64,000 bases of DNA, taken from positions 3,968,001 to 4,032,000 of the forward strand of contig CM073195.1 of assembly GCA_037042915.1 (NCBI GenBank), given 5' to 3'. The stretch comes from Auricularia sp. M13. Taxonomy: Eukaryota; Basidiomycota; Agaricomycetes; Auriculariales; Auriculariaceae. The notes below the pieces were generated by a model that saw only the letters and a program-made list of their open reading frames with translations, did not search any database and had not been told where the DNA came from. Below are positions 1-11,537 of this stretch, in pieces (position 1 is the stretch's first letter; each line of letters begins with the position of its first letter). The position numbers were made by a program, and so were the translations under genes.

Positions 1-3000
1 TCCAGCAACACACCCACCTGCGCGAGTTCGCTGGCAAGACTGTCGGCGTCGATGGCTACGTCTGGCTGCACCGTGGCGCCTACGCATGCGCTACAGAGCT
101 TGTGACCGGAAAACCGACGACCAAGTGCGCTTTACAGCGCTCCCAGCCGATTCCTACTGAACTCAGTGTCTGGCTGGCTACAGATATGTGCAATTTGCCA
201 TGGAACGGGTCAGGCTCATGCAGCACCATCACGTGATGCCGTATGTTGTCTTCGACGGTGGTCCACTCCCAGCCAAGCTGGGTACGGAGGAGAAACGCAA
301 GCAGTACGTGCATGGCTGTCAGTGGCACTTCCGGGTTCTGACCGTACCACAGGCAACGCGACGCGAACCTGGCTCAGGCGAATCTGCTCGCATCCCAAGG
401 AAGGCATTCGGAAGCTCGCGATCTCTACACGAAATGTTTGGACGTAACGCCTCAAATGGCATACCAAGTCATCAAGGTACGTTTCGCTTCGTTCCATTTA
501 GTCTCTCGAACTGCCCGCAACCACTGGCCATGGGAGGTCGCTAAGAACTGGGAAAAATTTTGCACGTGTTCGTTACGACCAGTTATGGGGCTGCAATCCT
601 GCGAGTGGTTGTTTCGACCGCGGCGTCAACGATCGGGACAACCATTCGCAGGGATTCCGTAACACTTCCCCCTTCCCGCCGGCCGTTCATCCCATTATTT
701 CTGCACCATTTACACAAAGTATTATGCGCCGTCGAAACTGCTGTCACAGGATGGAGCTGTCGGACGGTGCGACGAACTTTGCAGGGCCTCTCGCACTGCT
801 GTCTGCAACGGCGCTCATGATGCAGGCATTGCAATATTCCCTTACAGGCTCTTTTGCGACGCGCTGCGGTATGACTGGGACCTCTCTTACCGAGCGGTGT
901 CACAGCGCTCGCAACGAATCGTAACTCGAGCTTGCACGGCAATCCGTAATGGAAGTCGACACCAGTCGCGTCGGCTCGTTGCACCGTTGCGGGTTTCCAT
1001 CCCTCGCGTGGATGCCACAATGCTCGCGATGACTCTGAATGGCGCTTTGCCACCTGTTTGGCTTTCGCGAGCTTGCGAATCGCGATGCCGCAACATCCAT
1101 CCCCTTGTTCAATGTTGAATTCAGCATTTCTCCTCCATTCCTTCATTTTCCTGGTGCTTTGACCCTCGCGAAGCCCTTCAGTCTTGGACCGCAACAGCGC
1201 TCGCAACGCTGGTGTCGCGACATTTTGTTGCGGCCTCTGCTTACCGCGGGTTCGATGCCATGCGATGACTGTCGCATCGCTTGCCGCGCTCGCAACGTTG
1301 TCCTAATCTTTTTAAAGACCCTGTTAGCCCATAACTGACAATGCTTCAGGCCTTGCGCGCCGCGAACATACCCTACATCGTCGCACCATACGAGGCCGAC
1401 GCCCAATTGGCCTACCTCGAGCGCCAAGGGCTCATCGACGCGATCCTGACCGAAGACAGCGACCTGCTCGTCTTCGGCGCGCGCCAGGCGCTCTTCAAGC
1501 TCGACTCGTCCGGCGAATGCGTCTCCGTCTGCCGCGCGGACTTCGGGTCGCCTGCGCTGCCCAACCCGCTCGCGGGGTGGGGCGACGACCAGTTCCGATG
1601 GATGGCGATGCTCGCGGGGTGCGACTACCTCGACAGCATCCTGGGCGTCGGCCTCAAGACGGCGCACAAGCTGCTGCGCAAGTACCGCACGGTCGAGAAG
1701 GTCGTTCAGGTCGTGCGCTTCGAGGGCAAGATGCGCGTCCCGCGCGACTACCTCGACCGCTTCCGCGTCGCGGAGCTGGCGTTCCTGCACCAGCGCGTGT
1801 ACGACCCGACGACGGAGCGGCTCGTGCATTTCACGCCGCCGCCCGAGGGCGAGCTGGACGAGGAGAAGCAGGCGTTTGTGGGTGCGGATATGGAGCCCGA
1901 GCTGGCGCGCCGCGTCGCGCAGGGCCTCGCGTGCCCGATCAGCCTGGCGCCCATGGTCGACATCAACCCGGCCTTCGACCCGCAGACGAAACAGCTCAAC
2001 CCAGCCGTGGTCAGCACGGGCGGTGTCGGCATACCGGGCAGCAGCAGCAGCACTACTCCGGGCAGCTCGCAGAAGAAATCGGGCAGCCGCGGCGGCCCCC
2101 TTGACCGCTTTTTCGGTCCGTCCTATTTTATGGTCTGTCGGTAGCTGCGTCTGACACTCCTTCCAGCCAAGTCCAGTACAACGCCAACCCCACCCTCGAA
2201 GAAGGCAGTTAACGAAAATACCGCAGCGGTGTCGGGCATCAAGCGGCCGGTGGTGAACCCGCGCGGGAGCGGCAAGCGCACGCTTGTGGACATCATGAAC
2301 GAGGAGGCCGCCGCGCGCACTCCACCGACACCAACACCGACGCCCACCCCTGTCCTCAGCACGAGCGCGCTCTTCGCGGCGTCCGTCACGCCACGCAAGA
2401 AACGGCGCGTCAGCGCACCCCAAGACGAGGAACAAGAAACGCGGGACATGATCCTGGACCCCGTCGAGCAGGAAGATGGGTACGTCTCGCCCGCGGCGTC
2501 GCGCTCAGACTCGCCCGACGAGCTCAGCTCGCCCGTGCGCGGCACGAGCTGCGACGCCGACTTCCTCTCCTCGCCGCCTGCGCGCGTCCCGGTCCGGAAG
2601 CCCGTCTCCGCGGCGAAAGCGCGCGGGCGGACTGTGCACGGCGCCGATGTCGATTTGGAGGACGTGTTCACCGGCCGCGCGGCAGGGGATGCGTCGGATG
2701 GGGACGAGGACGAGGCTGTCACGCCGGACCAGAGCCAGAGCCAAATTCCGCGCGTGGACGTCGTGCAGCCCGAGTGCGACGTGGACAACGACCTGGACCT
2801 GGACAGCGACGAAGAGCAGGCTGCGCGGAGGGCGCGCATAGCCGTCGGGCGCGGGTGGCGCGCCAAGTTCGCGCTGCACCCTTCTGCCGTCGGTAGCCCT
2901 CGCACGCCGTTGCCGCTGTCGTCGTTCGCGCGGACGAGTCTGTCCGCACTTCGGTCTGATTCGCGCACACCGCTGTCGCTCTCGGCGCGGCAGCCGCAGG

Positions 3001-3200
3001 CGAAGGTGCTCGTCCAGGCGTCGTCGAGCGTGGAAGACTTGTCCGCGCCCGTCGAGCGCGTGTCCGAGGAGTTGGAGCGCGACTCCGAGTTCGAGGCGGA
3101 CGAGGCCATCGACTCTGAGGACGAGCCGGAGGACGTGTTCGTGCCGCAGACGCAAGGCCAAGGAAGGCTGATGCAGCGCTTTGCCTGTGCGCGCCGCTGA
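1..3200 (+). CDS. EXO1: Exonuclease 1 (Rad2/XPG family), 5' end outside window
   Basis: A 5'-flap and 5'-3' exonuclease of mismatch repair and resection. The exons read <1-124, 184-303, 353-476, 1350-2115 and 2167-3200, and all phases agree. The N-terminal XPG part is present (TVGVDGYVWLHRGAYAC, then YVVFDGGPLPAK). It is followed by the conserved YQVIK helix, the XPG-I core with APYEADAQLAYLER and TEDSDLLVFG, and the helix-hairpin-helix region with AGCDYL and GVGLKTAHKLL. The long, acidic, low-complexity C-terminal tail is typical of the family. It holds PLDRFF, which could be a partner-binding peptide (inference). Only the first dozen or so residues should be missing upstream. Intron 3 (477-1349) is 873 nt, against about 50-60 nt for the others. 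It still ends with a good branch point (AACTGAC at 1333) and CAG. Identification is secure. Confidence 0.95.
477..1349 (+). other. Oversized 873-nt intron in EXO1, probable insertion
   Basis: The donor GTACGT at 477 follows the conserved YQVIK codons, and the acceptor at 1349 precedes ALRAANIPYIVAPYEAD, so the intron position is the family's normal one. Its interior is GC-rich and has a recurring CGCTCGCAACG motif near 908, 1198 and 1288. No open frame in it resembles a known protein. An inserted non-coding element within an ordinary short intron is the simplest reading. Confidence 0.6.
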
Positions 3201-3998
3201 CAAGTCGTGAACGTGCTTGCAGTTGCAGTTGCTCTCGTCGCTTTGAAATCCGCATCGTGAAGTTGATTCTTGCTTTCCCCCTCGTTGCTTGTACACCCGC
3301 TCCGAACTCCATGTGTAAGTATCCATGACTCCGTTAAACTTTCATATGCACTTTTTTTATAGCTGCAGAATCAGCTGGAGGCTCGGGCAGTCAGATATCC
3401 GCTTCCGGACACTTTGTCGAACCTCACCTCTAGGTCTCACGGGGCCTTGGCATCCAATGGCGAGCTCCAGTGGCGCGCTTCCGACTTGGCTTCCAGAAAA
3501 ACAGGCAGCCAAGTCTTTTGGCGGGCGGGAGCTTTGTCGTGTCCTTGACTTGGGCTTGACCTGCCTGGTGGTCTCGAATCGGACCAAGCTTCAGCTGCTT
3601 CACTCAATGAATGCTCAGCACGCAATATGAATTTTCCTTGATCATTGCAATCAAGATTCGAGCTGGCGAGGCAGCGGGCGGGAGGTGGAGACTCTTCCCG
3701 AATCCTCCCGAACGCACGTGGAAAACCGGAATCGTGGGCGCCACTGCGCGTGGCGCGACCGGCCGACGGGATGAACTTTCTTTCCTTTCCGCCTCTCGAC
3801 GTACTCAACGTCGCTGCTGCAGGCTAGCTTGCTGGCAGTATTGACCTCGTGGCGTCCAAAATGCCAGCCGTAGCTTGTGACTGTGCGACTGTGTGGAATT
3901 TCGCGGTGGTTTACGATCTCCGAAGGCACTTCTGAGCGGGTGTCCGATACCGGAGGGTCGCGCCTCCCCGTTCGGGTATGCGTCCGAGGGTGGCGGGC
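3201..3998. other. Intergenic, EXO1 3' flank and upstream region of next gene
   Basis: No gene is supported here. The stretch covers the EXO1 3' UTR and the upstream region of the next gene, whose TATA box ends it. Confidence 0.5.
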
Positions 3999-4006
3999 TA
4001 TAAAAG
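3999..4006 (+). promoter_or_regulatory. TATA box of the DxFxEFR-repeat gene
   Basis: CTATAAAAG lies about 95 nt upstream of the ATG at 4098 and is followed by a pyrimidine-rich leader. This is a strong core promoter for a fungal gene and supports the chosen start. Confidence 0.65.
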
Positions 4007-4097
4007 CCCAGCCTTGTTCGAACTTTCCGTCTCAAACCCCAATAACCTCTCTAGCCGCCGTCTCCCCCTCCTCTCCAATCCTCTCATCCTCATCCTC

Positions 4098-4823
4098 ATG
4101 GACCCCTTCGCCGAATTCCGCAGTGGCTCTCAGCAGCGCGGCGCAGACGCCTTCTCCGAATTCCGTCCCCAACGCCAAGCCTCGCCTCACGACGCGTTTG
4201 CCGAATTCCGCTCGCGCTCGTCGTCGTCGAGCAGCTCGTCGATCGACGCCTTCCCCGAGTTTCGCGTGAATCTCTACGAGGCGCAGACGTCCGACCCCTT
4301 TGGCGAGTTCCGCCCCGCGTCCCACGCGCAGTACGGCCGCGACGAGTTTGCGGAGTTCCGCTCGCCGTCGAGTAAAGGGCTCTTCTCCATCCGCAAGCTG
4401 TTCAGGCGCAAACAATCGCAGTCGAGGTACACTTCATCTCTCACCCTTGCCTATGCTCTCGTTTCTCACCATCTGTCGTTAGCCTGAGCGCGCCCATAGT
4501 CGAGGAGGTGCCACAAAGCGACGACCTGCGTGTCACCGTCGCCCTCCCGGAGGCGGAGAACCTCAATGCGGGCAACGTCCATGTGCACCTGCATTCGTCC
4601 AACATCGTCATCGAGGCGCTCAGTTCTCCCGCCCGCAGTATCGAGCTTCCCTGTGCTGTATCGGTGAGTCTCCCCTCGCCGTGGCTACCTCATCGCAAGC
4701 AATGTACTCACGATGAACCAGCCCGATGCGGACGCCTCGCTGAAGGGCGGCAAACTATCCATCACGCTACACAAATGCGCATCGCCCGTGGACTCGGCGG
4801 TGCACAACATCATCGTCCACTAG
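4098..4823 (+). CDS. DxFxEFR-repeat protein with CS/HSP20-like domain
   Basis: Three exons (4098-4426, 4483-4663, 4722-4823) give 203 residues. The first 88 residues carry six copies of DxFxEFR, starting at residues 2, 17, 32, 50, 66 and 82: DPFAEFR, DAFSEFR, DAFAEFR, DAFPEFR, DPFGEFR and DEFAEFR. The linkers are short and polar, one of them a Ser run. A basic stretch (FSIRKLFRRKQ) follows. The C-terminal part (about 120-190) alternates beta strands (LRVTVALPEAENL, VHVHLHSSNIVIEA, GKLSITLHK) as in alpha-crystallin/CS folds. I know no named protein with this layout. DPF motifs recall clathrin-adaptor ligands, but a chaperone-related or adaptor role is only inference. The start is set by the TATA spacing and because the first repeat begins at residue 2. 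Confidence 0.8.
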
Positions 4824-5927
4824 CTGTCGGACTCTGCTTTCCGATTAGATTACATCGGCCTGGGTAATTGCATATTAGAGTAGAATATAGAGACTTTTCG
4901 ACACATTGGAGCTGCTGCTCATCGTCAACTGAGTCGAGAAAGCGTGCGTCGCAGTGCGTTTCACTGCAGGCCAACGTGGTCGAGATGTTCAAACACCATC
5001 GTGTGCGAGTGCTTGATGCACTTCAGTCAATTCATTCTCGCTGGGTGCAGTACCGGCCGTGCGTTCAATGAGGCTTGGTGAAGCTACAGGCCGAGTTGCG
5101 ATTCGGAAGATCAGTGAGCACATGCATTTGCGTAATCCAGTGAAATCGCCGCAATTCGGAAGCGTGGAAATAGGACTCAGTAGTTCCCTGGCGACAACCT
5201 GTGCTGTAGACTACCTACGACAGGAAGTTGGTCAAGAAGTGCATCAGGTAGGCTCATGTGATGTCGGCAAGCACAAGGGGGGCGCGGAAGCAAAGTTCCG
5301 GACCGGATCACCTCCGTCCGTCCGCGAGCTGCAGGATTTGGGAACTCAGGCTTGGCATTATCTCCGGCGGATGATCCGCGGATTTGGGTACTTATGTAAG
5401 CCTGTAGAGCACCTATGACCAGACCTCAAGCTGCAGTTAAGATCATGGAATATGCTTCTAAATCCTCAAAGGAGCATTTTTCAAGGCGGAAGCAACCACA
5501 GTGACGGGCCATACGGATAAGGAAAATGCGGTGGGTTGGTCGGAAGAAATCCGCAGGTCAGGTCGCGCTGGGCTTGCAGCGGATGCCGACCCCGTGCCAT
5601 TGATTTGCTTCCGCGCCCCCTTTGGGCAAGCAGGCAAGTTCTGCATTCAGAGCACAAGGCAGATGGTTGATTCGATAGGATCAAGGCAAGAAATCGTTCG
5701 TGAGGTCGAGAATCACGTCACACTGACAGTTTGTCCGGCATCTAAAGAGCGTGTTATTGAGAAAGAGAGTATGGATACAGATGAGACAGATAAGCACGTT
5801 ATAAATGAGCGACGATATACAGAGATAGAGAGTGGGATACCCAAACAGTGTAGGATAAAGCCCGAGGACAAATTCATCTTGAGGTAAAAACAGATTATGA
5901 CGAGAAATGAATAAGGATCGCGCGTAT
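4824..5927. other. Intergenic between convergent genes
   Basis: I see no supported gene or repeat. The flanking genes converge here, so the stretch holds two 3' regions. Confidence 0.5.
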
Positions 5928-8900
5928 TTACAGACATTGGGAGTAGTCTGAAAGACTGTCAGCGAAAGGAATCGAGGAATGATAGAGCAACTCACAATCG
6001 TTGGACTTGACGCAAGTGTACGGGCACGCGCACACCTTGCCACCAGTCCAGCCCTGGCCACCGCACTGGCCGTAGTGAGCAACAGCACTAGATGCCGATG
6101 AGCACGTCGCGGTCGAGCCGGCCGCAGTCGTAGTCGTAGTGGTCGAGGTTGACGCGGGCGCAGTGCCGTAGCGCGAGTAGTATGCGGAGGATGATTGGTT
6201 GGGAATGCACTGGCTCAGGTACTCGGAGATCCACTGGCAGTAGAACCCATCGACGCAGCAAGTCGAGCCGCCCCAGTTTTGCCCGCCGCACTGCGACCAC
6301 TGCGTGATGGGGTTGGTGCATGTGCCAGTCGAAGACGAGCCGGATGCCGTTGTGGTCATCGTGGCGGTTGTCGAGCGCGACGTAGTCGAGGATGTCATGG
6401 TCGTCGTCGTGGAGGTTGTCGTGCTCGTCGTAGCGGTCGTTGTGGACGTGGAGGTCGAGCTGCTCGTAGTTGTCGAAGTCGAGGTCGAGGTCGAGGCAGG
6501 CGCCGTTCCGTAGCGAGAGTAGAAAGCCGACGACGATTGATTGGGAATGCATTGGCTCAGATACTCGGAAATCCACTGGCAGTAGTATCCGTCGACGCAG
6601 CAAGTCGAGCCGCCCCAGTTCTGACCGCCGCACTGCGACCATTGCGTGATAGGATTCGTGCAGCTGCCGCTCGAGCCGGTGGAAGACGAGCCGCTCGTGG
6701 TGGTCGTAGTCGTTGCAGCGGTACCTGGCACGCACTGCGAGTAATATTGGTCCGAGAAGCGGCAGTAGTATCCGCTCGTGCAAGTCGTAGGACCGCTCCA
6801 GTTGACGCCCTGGAAGAGTTGTGAGTTCACGGCAAGCAGAGACAAAGTTAGGCACGTACTCCGCACTGGCCATATGCAGAAGCCGGCTGCGTCGCAGTGG
6901 AGCCGGAAGAAGTGGTCGTCGTCGTCGTAGTTGTCGTGCTGGTCGAGGTCGGCGTCGTACTAGCGCTGGTGCTCGTGGAGGTGGACGTGCTCGACGACGT
7001 GCTTGCGCTGGTGCTTGTCGAAGTAGTCGCGCTGGTAGTAGTGCTCGTCGAGGCAGTCGTGCTGGTGCTCGTAGCGCTGCTCGTGGTGCTCGTGGAGGTG
7101 CTCGTGCTCGTAGACGTGCTGGTAGATGTCGACGTCGAAGTGCTAGTGCTAGTGCTGGTGCTCGTCTCCGTGCTGGTGCTCGCCTCCGTACTGGTGGCCG
7201 TGGCCGAGTCAGTCGAGCTGCTCGTGGTCGGCAGCTCCGTGATCTCCGTCGTAGCAGGGACGAGCGCAGCGTTCTTCGTGTACAGCTGCGTGCGCCACCC
7301 CGCACCGCACATCAGCGCCTCGTCCCCAGTGCACACCTTGTCGCACTCGCTCGTCGGGCGCAGGACAGGCGTCCACGCGAACGCGTCACCGCACGAGCAC
7401 TCGCCGCCGTACTCGACGCCGGAGATGCTGAAGCCCTTGGCGTCGCACAGCTGCGCGCAGCGCGCAGGCGTGTTGTCGCTGAGCGTGTTGAAGTCCGGCA
7501 GGATGTGGGACGCGTTATCTTCGGCGCAAGCGTAGGCCATCGTCCAGCCTTCCGGCATCGCGGAAGGGTCGAGCGTGGGCGCAGGCGTCGCCGAGGAGGT
7601 AGTGGTAGTCGCGGTCGAAGTGTGGACGACGTCGACGAGCTGGAGGTCACCGGCGCGCCGACAATCTGGATACGCCAGCCAGCACCGCAGGTGTCGCCGT
7701 TATCGCCAGCGCAGAGCATGTTGCACTCCGAAGCCGGGCGGTCGACAGGCTCGATGTTGTACGACGACCCACAGTAACACTCGCGCCCGTACTCAGTGCC
7801 AGACATCGTAAAACCTTTGGAGTCGCACAGCGCAGCGCATGTTGAGGCGTGTTGGTGCCGTCGAGGTAGTTGACTTGCGTCAGAACACGCGCCGCAGAGT
7901 CCACCGCGCACGCGTGCAGGACCGACCAACCAGCGGGGAACGTCGCAGTAGGCGCAGCAGTGGTGGTAGTCGCAGTAGCCGACGCCTCAGGCACGCCGAC
8001 AATCTGAATGCGCCAGCCCGCACCGCAGGTGTCCGAAGAGTCGCCGCTGCACGGCATGTTGCACTCCGACGCTGGGCGGTCGACGGCAGGGAAGTTGTAC
8101 GACGAGCCGCAGTAGCACTCGCGGCCGTACTCGGTGCCAGACATGGTGAAGCCCTTGGAATTGCAGAACGCGGCGCAGACTGGCGGCGTGTTGTCCGTGA
8201 GGTAGTTGGTGTTCGTCAAGATGCGTGCCGCACTATCCACGGCGCAGGCATGCAGAACGCTCCAGCCAGCCGGGAAGGTGCTGGCGCTAGCGGAAGACGT
8301 GGAAGTGGCCGTCGTGAGCGTCGTAGTACCCGAGGAAATGAGCGACGGATTCTGCGGCGATACGTTGGAAGGAAGTTCTGTGAGGAAGGAACGCCGCACG
8401 TACCGAGTACAGCTGCGCGGCCCAAGGACCACCACATTCCTGCGTCGAGTCCCCGGAGCATTCCATGTAGCAGTCCGAGACAGGGCGGGGCGTGATGGAG
8501 TTGGCGAGGTTGCTGCCGCAGTAGCATTCGCGACCGTATTCGACAGCGGCGAAGGCAAAGCCCTCGCTTGCGCAGAGACTCGCGCAGTTATTAGGCGTGT
8601 TTTCCGTGAGGTAGTTGACCTGGGTGTCCGTGAAGAGACGCGCAGCATTGTCAAGAGCGCAGTCTGCTGCTGTCGACCAACCGGAGGGGAGCGTCGACGT
8701 CGGAGTGGTCGACGCTTCCGTTGTGTACAACGAAATGCGCCAGCCTGCGCCACAGTTCTGCGTAGAATCGCCGGAGCAAGGCTGGACGACAAGTAAGAAT
8801 ATGTTAACGCGGGCAGTTGATCGTTAGCTGACCATATTGCACGACGACACTGGAGCAGACTCGAGGTTCTTATCGACGGCTCTGCCACACCAGCCTGTCG

Positions 8901-9178
8901 GAGATGTGAGTGAATTCAGTGCCGCACAAAGTGAAGAACGTACACTCTACGCCATATTCGACACCGGCATAGGAATAGCCTTGTGCGTCACAGCTAGCAA
9001 TGCAGCTGGCCGGCGTGTTGCTGGTGCTGCGAGTCTGCTTGGGGCTCTTGAGGACTCGACTGGCGCTGTCGATAGCGCATTCGTTGAGCACGCGCCATCC
9101 GGTAGGAAGGTCGTCGTCCGCCGCGACCGTGCTCGCCGCGCCGGCGAGGATGAGAGATATAGCAAGGTTGAAGTGCAT
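5928..9178 (-). CDS. Secreted multi-modular WSC5-CBM1x4 protein (two frame breaks as sequenced)
   Basis: The start at 9178 gives a clear signal peptide (hydrophobic core about residues 4-20, then DDDLPTGW). Five WSC modules follow, each with the spaced Cys pattern (for example GVEYGRECYCG and PCSGD...CGAGWR). A long Ser/Thr-rich linker (about 6900-7260) follows, then four CBM1 cellulose-binding modules (QCGGQNWGGSTCC, YYSQC endings). Resolved exons from the start are 8944-9178, 8833-8894, 8404-8781, then 8351 onward. Further introns interrupt the first and last CBM1, the latter ending in YYSQCL and a stop at 5928. Two single-base frame changes separate WSC3, WSC4 and WSC5: one in WSC4 near 7845 and one in the Ser/Thr linker near 7640. 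Either the gene is starting to decay or these are sequence errors; alternatively two genes abut. WSC modules bind glycans and CBM1 binds cellulose or chitin. A wall- or lignocellulose-binding role is inferred. No catalytic domain is present. Confidence 0.75.
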
Positions 9179-11161
9179 GACGGGTGTAATTTCTTTGTTG
9201 AGATTGCAGACTTCACGTCGAGGCTTATCATCCCTTCGCGCAACGGGATTTTCGGACGGACCAGGAGTGCATCGCTGCGCGGACCGCGCGGGATCGTCGC
9301 GTTCGTCGATCACGCAGCTGGCTCGAATCCCAATCCTCGATCGGAAAATCCAGATGCGAGCCATGGCCTTGGTATCAGAGAAAAGAGCCGAAGAGCATGA
9401 CGGGTGCGTCTAGCGTGTAAGGGGAGCCCCAGCCTGGCCCGAGCCAGAAGTCATCGAAATATTCTATGAACAAGCCCAGGCAATATGTCGTCTACCCTGC
9501 GCTGCGCAGACATCGAGCAGGATTGTCCTTGAAAGTTAACCGTTGGCATGTTGACACCAGGACGTGGCATGGGCACGCATGTAGCTGAGGCCAACATTCC
9601 GGAAGGCAGGATAAAGTGGTTCGGCGGAACTTGAATCGCGTCGCGTCTCTTCCTCCCGCCTTGCACTCGGAAACATTTGCCTGCTTTTCCGCTCCTTCGC
9701 TATCGAGATGATCTCGCCACATTATACGCAAATGCGCTTTCCGTTAATGTCGCCTTAATTTCCCGGGCTTTTGAGGTTCACTTAGTAACCGTAGATTGTA
9801 CCCTTGCGCGTCATTTGGATCTGTCTGCCGCACCCTGTCCCATTCACCCACCACCCAACGCATAAAAAGGACCTCATTAAAGCGAAAGACAATGCGGCTA
9901 CATATTGCCAATGTCCATCTGGTCGAGTCGAATGAGCACAAGGTTGACTCTGCGACATTTAGACCTCACCCCTAGACCCCACCGATGGGTACGCTTCCAG
10001 TCGCCAGCCATAGCTCAACTACAGTAGCACTGGCGCTCCTCTGCCGTATACTTATGCACCGCTTAGGCTGAGCAGAAACTTTGCGACACACCTCGTTTAC
10101 TCGTTATACGGGCTCGACTCCGCTACCACCTTCGTTGGAAGAATAGCCGTCCTATCAGGAGAATCGTGAGCCCAACTTCGCTTTCAAATGAAAACCGGAG
10201 AGCATGCACTGACCAACCCTATCATTACAAAAGACACTCCTCCTCGAAGTGCCGAGTTCTTCGCATTGCCTAGCCAGTCAGTCGCGTTGCTCGTTTATCT
10301 ACAAAGTCGTGAGTAAAGTGTCCGGCTGGGAAATATCCGATATTGATACAGGGGACGAGGAAGCCAGATGGGGAAAACGGTGAAATGTGGATCAATGTGG
10401 ACGATGGGTTCTATACTGATACATGCGGCGGGGAAAGGGAACGGTTGCGAGATGAGATAAAAGAGGAATGAAAGTGACGAGTTCATGTGAGATTAGAAGA
10501 GGTACGTAGCTTATAATTATGTTCTCCACCGGCCTGAGATCCTCCATCATTACGACCAGTCGACCCCGGCGCCGTGGCGGGTACCGCGGGAGGAGGCGGG
10601 GACCGCTTCCGTTTCAGACCTGGGTCACGGTTCTCGCCTCCGTCCTTGCCTCTGCCCATGGAAGCCATACCTCCCGCTGCATCGCTCACGGTGGGAGTGG
10701 ACGAGGACGACATGATGGAGAATGAGGCGCACTCTCGCATTCGCCTTCTCTTAAATCTGTAAACGAGTTGCATATCATCTCCAAGTAGCGCAATCGCTGC
10801 TCATTGTAGCTGCCTTCTGGCAACGGTAATCGGCCTGTTGCGCCGCCACGCTGGCCATCGCAATTGTAACCTTCCGGTAAGAAGGAATTTGGACGTCTAT
10901 GCGCGAAGTAAGCAGGTGATGTTTAGCTCCAGTTGGCCTTACCTATTGTGACATTGTGCAATAAGCACACTGCGATTGTGTGCGGCCTCAACAGTCACCA
11001 TTGGGAATCGTCAGTGCAAGGAGAATGAAATATATTTCCGATATCATGGGATGATCATTGAAAGTGCAGCTTGGGCGACTGTGATTGGGCTCTGAATCGA
11101 TTTCTCGGCATTTGCCGATTACTAACTTGTGGCTTTCCTCGCATGGCAACGGTCCAGCGCC
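9179..11161. other. Intergenic, no firm gene
   Basis: Only one weak candidate is seen. This is a 76-codon frame on the minus strand from 10713 (MSSSSTPTVSDAAGG...), rich in Pro, Gly and charged residues, with no recognisable domain. Nothing else is supported. Confidence 0.4.
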
Positions 11162-11537
11162 CAAGGGGCATCCCGGATTGCGGATGGTGATTCCATGTCA
11201 CCAACCTGGCCCCGTGGGAAAATCAAATGTTTGGCTTTCAAGCCGGCGAAGCGCCCACCGGCGCCTCGCTGCGAGGACTGCACGGAAGCTCGAACACAAG
11301 GCCGTTCAGTACCAGACTCAACTATGCCGCTGATTTCACTATAATTCAGCTTTTTGTGTTGGTTCTGATGCAGACCGAACCGTTCTGAAGCAGTGAGTCG
11401 CGATGTCCAATGTAACGGCTCGGTATTCCGAGACTCGACCGGCTGCCGAAAAGGTCGGCTTGATGGCCGGGCACTGATTTCCCACGGGGCCAGGTTGGTG
11501 ACATGGAATCACCATCCGCAATCCGGGATGCCCCTTG
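11162..11537. repeat. 60-nt inverted repeat spanning an F-box start codon
   Basis: Positions 11162-11221 and 11478-11537 are reverse complements over 60 nt, with a 256-nt spacer. The right arm contains the ATG (11503) and first codons of the F-box gene, so the left arm is an inverted copy of that gene's 5' end. Homology stops abruptly outside the arms. Confidence 0.85.

Noticed and set aside
583-1206. 207-codon minus-strand frame inside the EXO1 long intron
   Set aside because: Composition is Arg/Cys-rich with no domain; it lies within a spliced intron and looks like chance in GC-rich DNA.
1240-1265. GGGTTCGATGCC resembling a tRNA T-arm
   Set aside because: No matching D-arm, anticodon arm or acceptor stem around it.
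1143-2435. 430-codon minus-strand frame
   Set aside because: It is a shadow of the EXO1 coding strand, whose motifs are unambiguous on the plus strand.
6088-7305. Long frames on both strands across the Ser/Thr linker and CBM1 region
   Set aside because: They are other-frame readings of the repetitive TCG/ACG linker; only the WSC/CBM1 frame has conserved Cys patterns.
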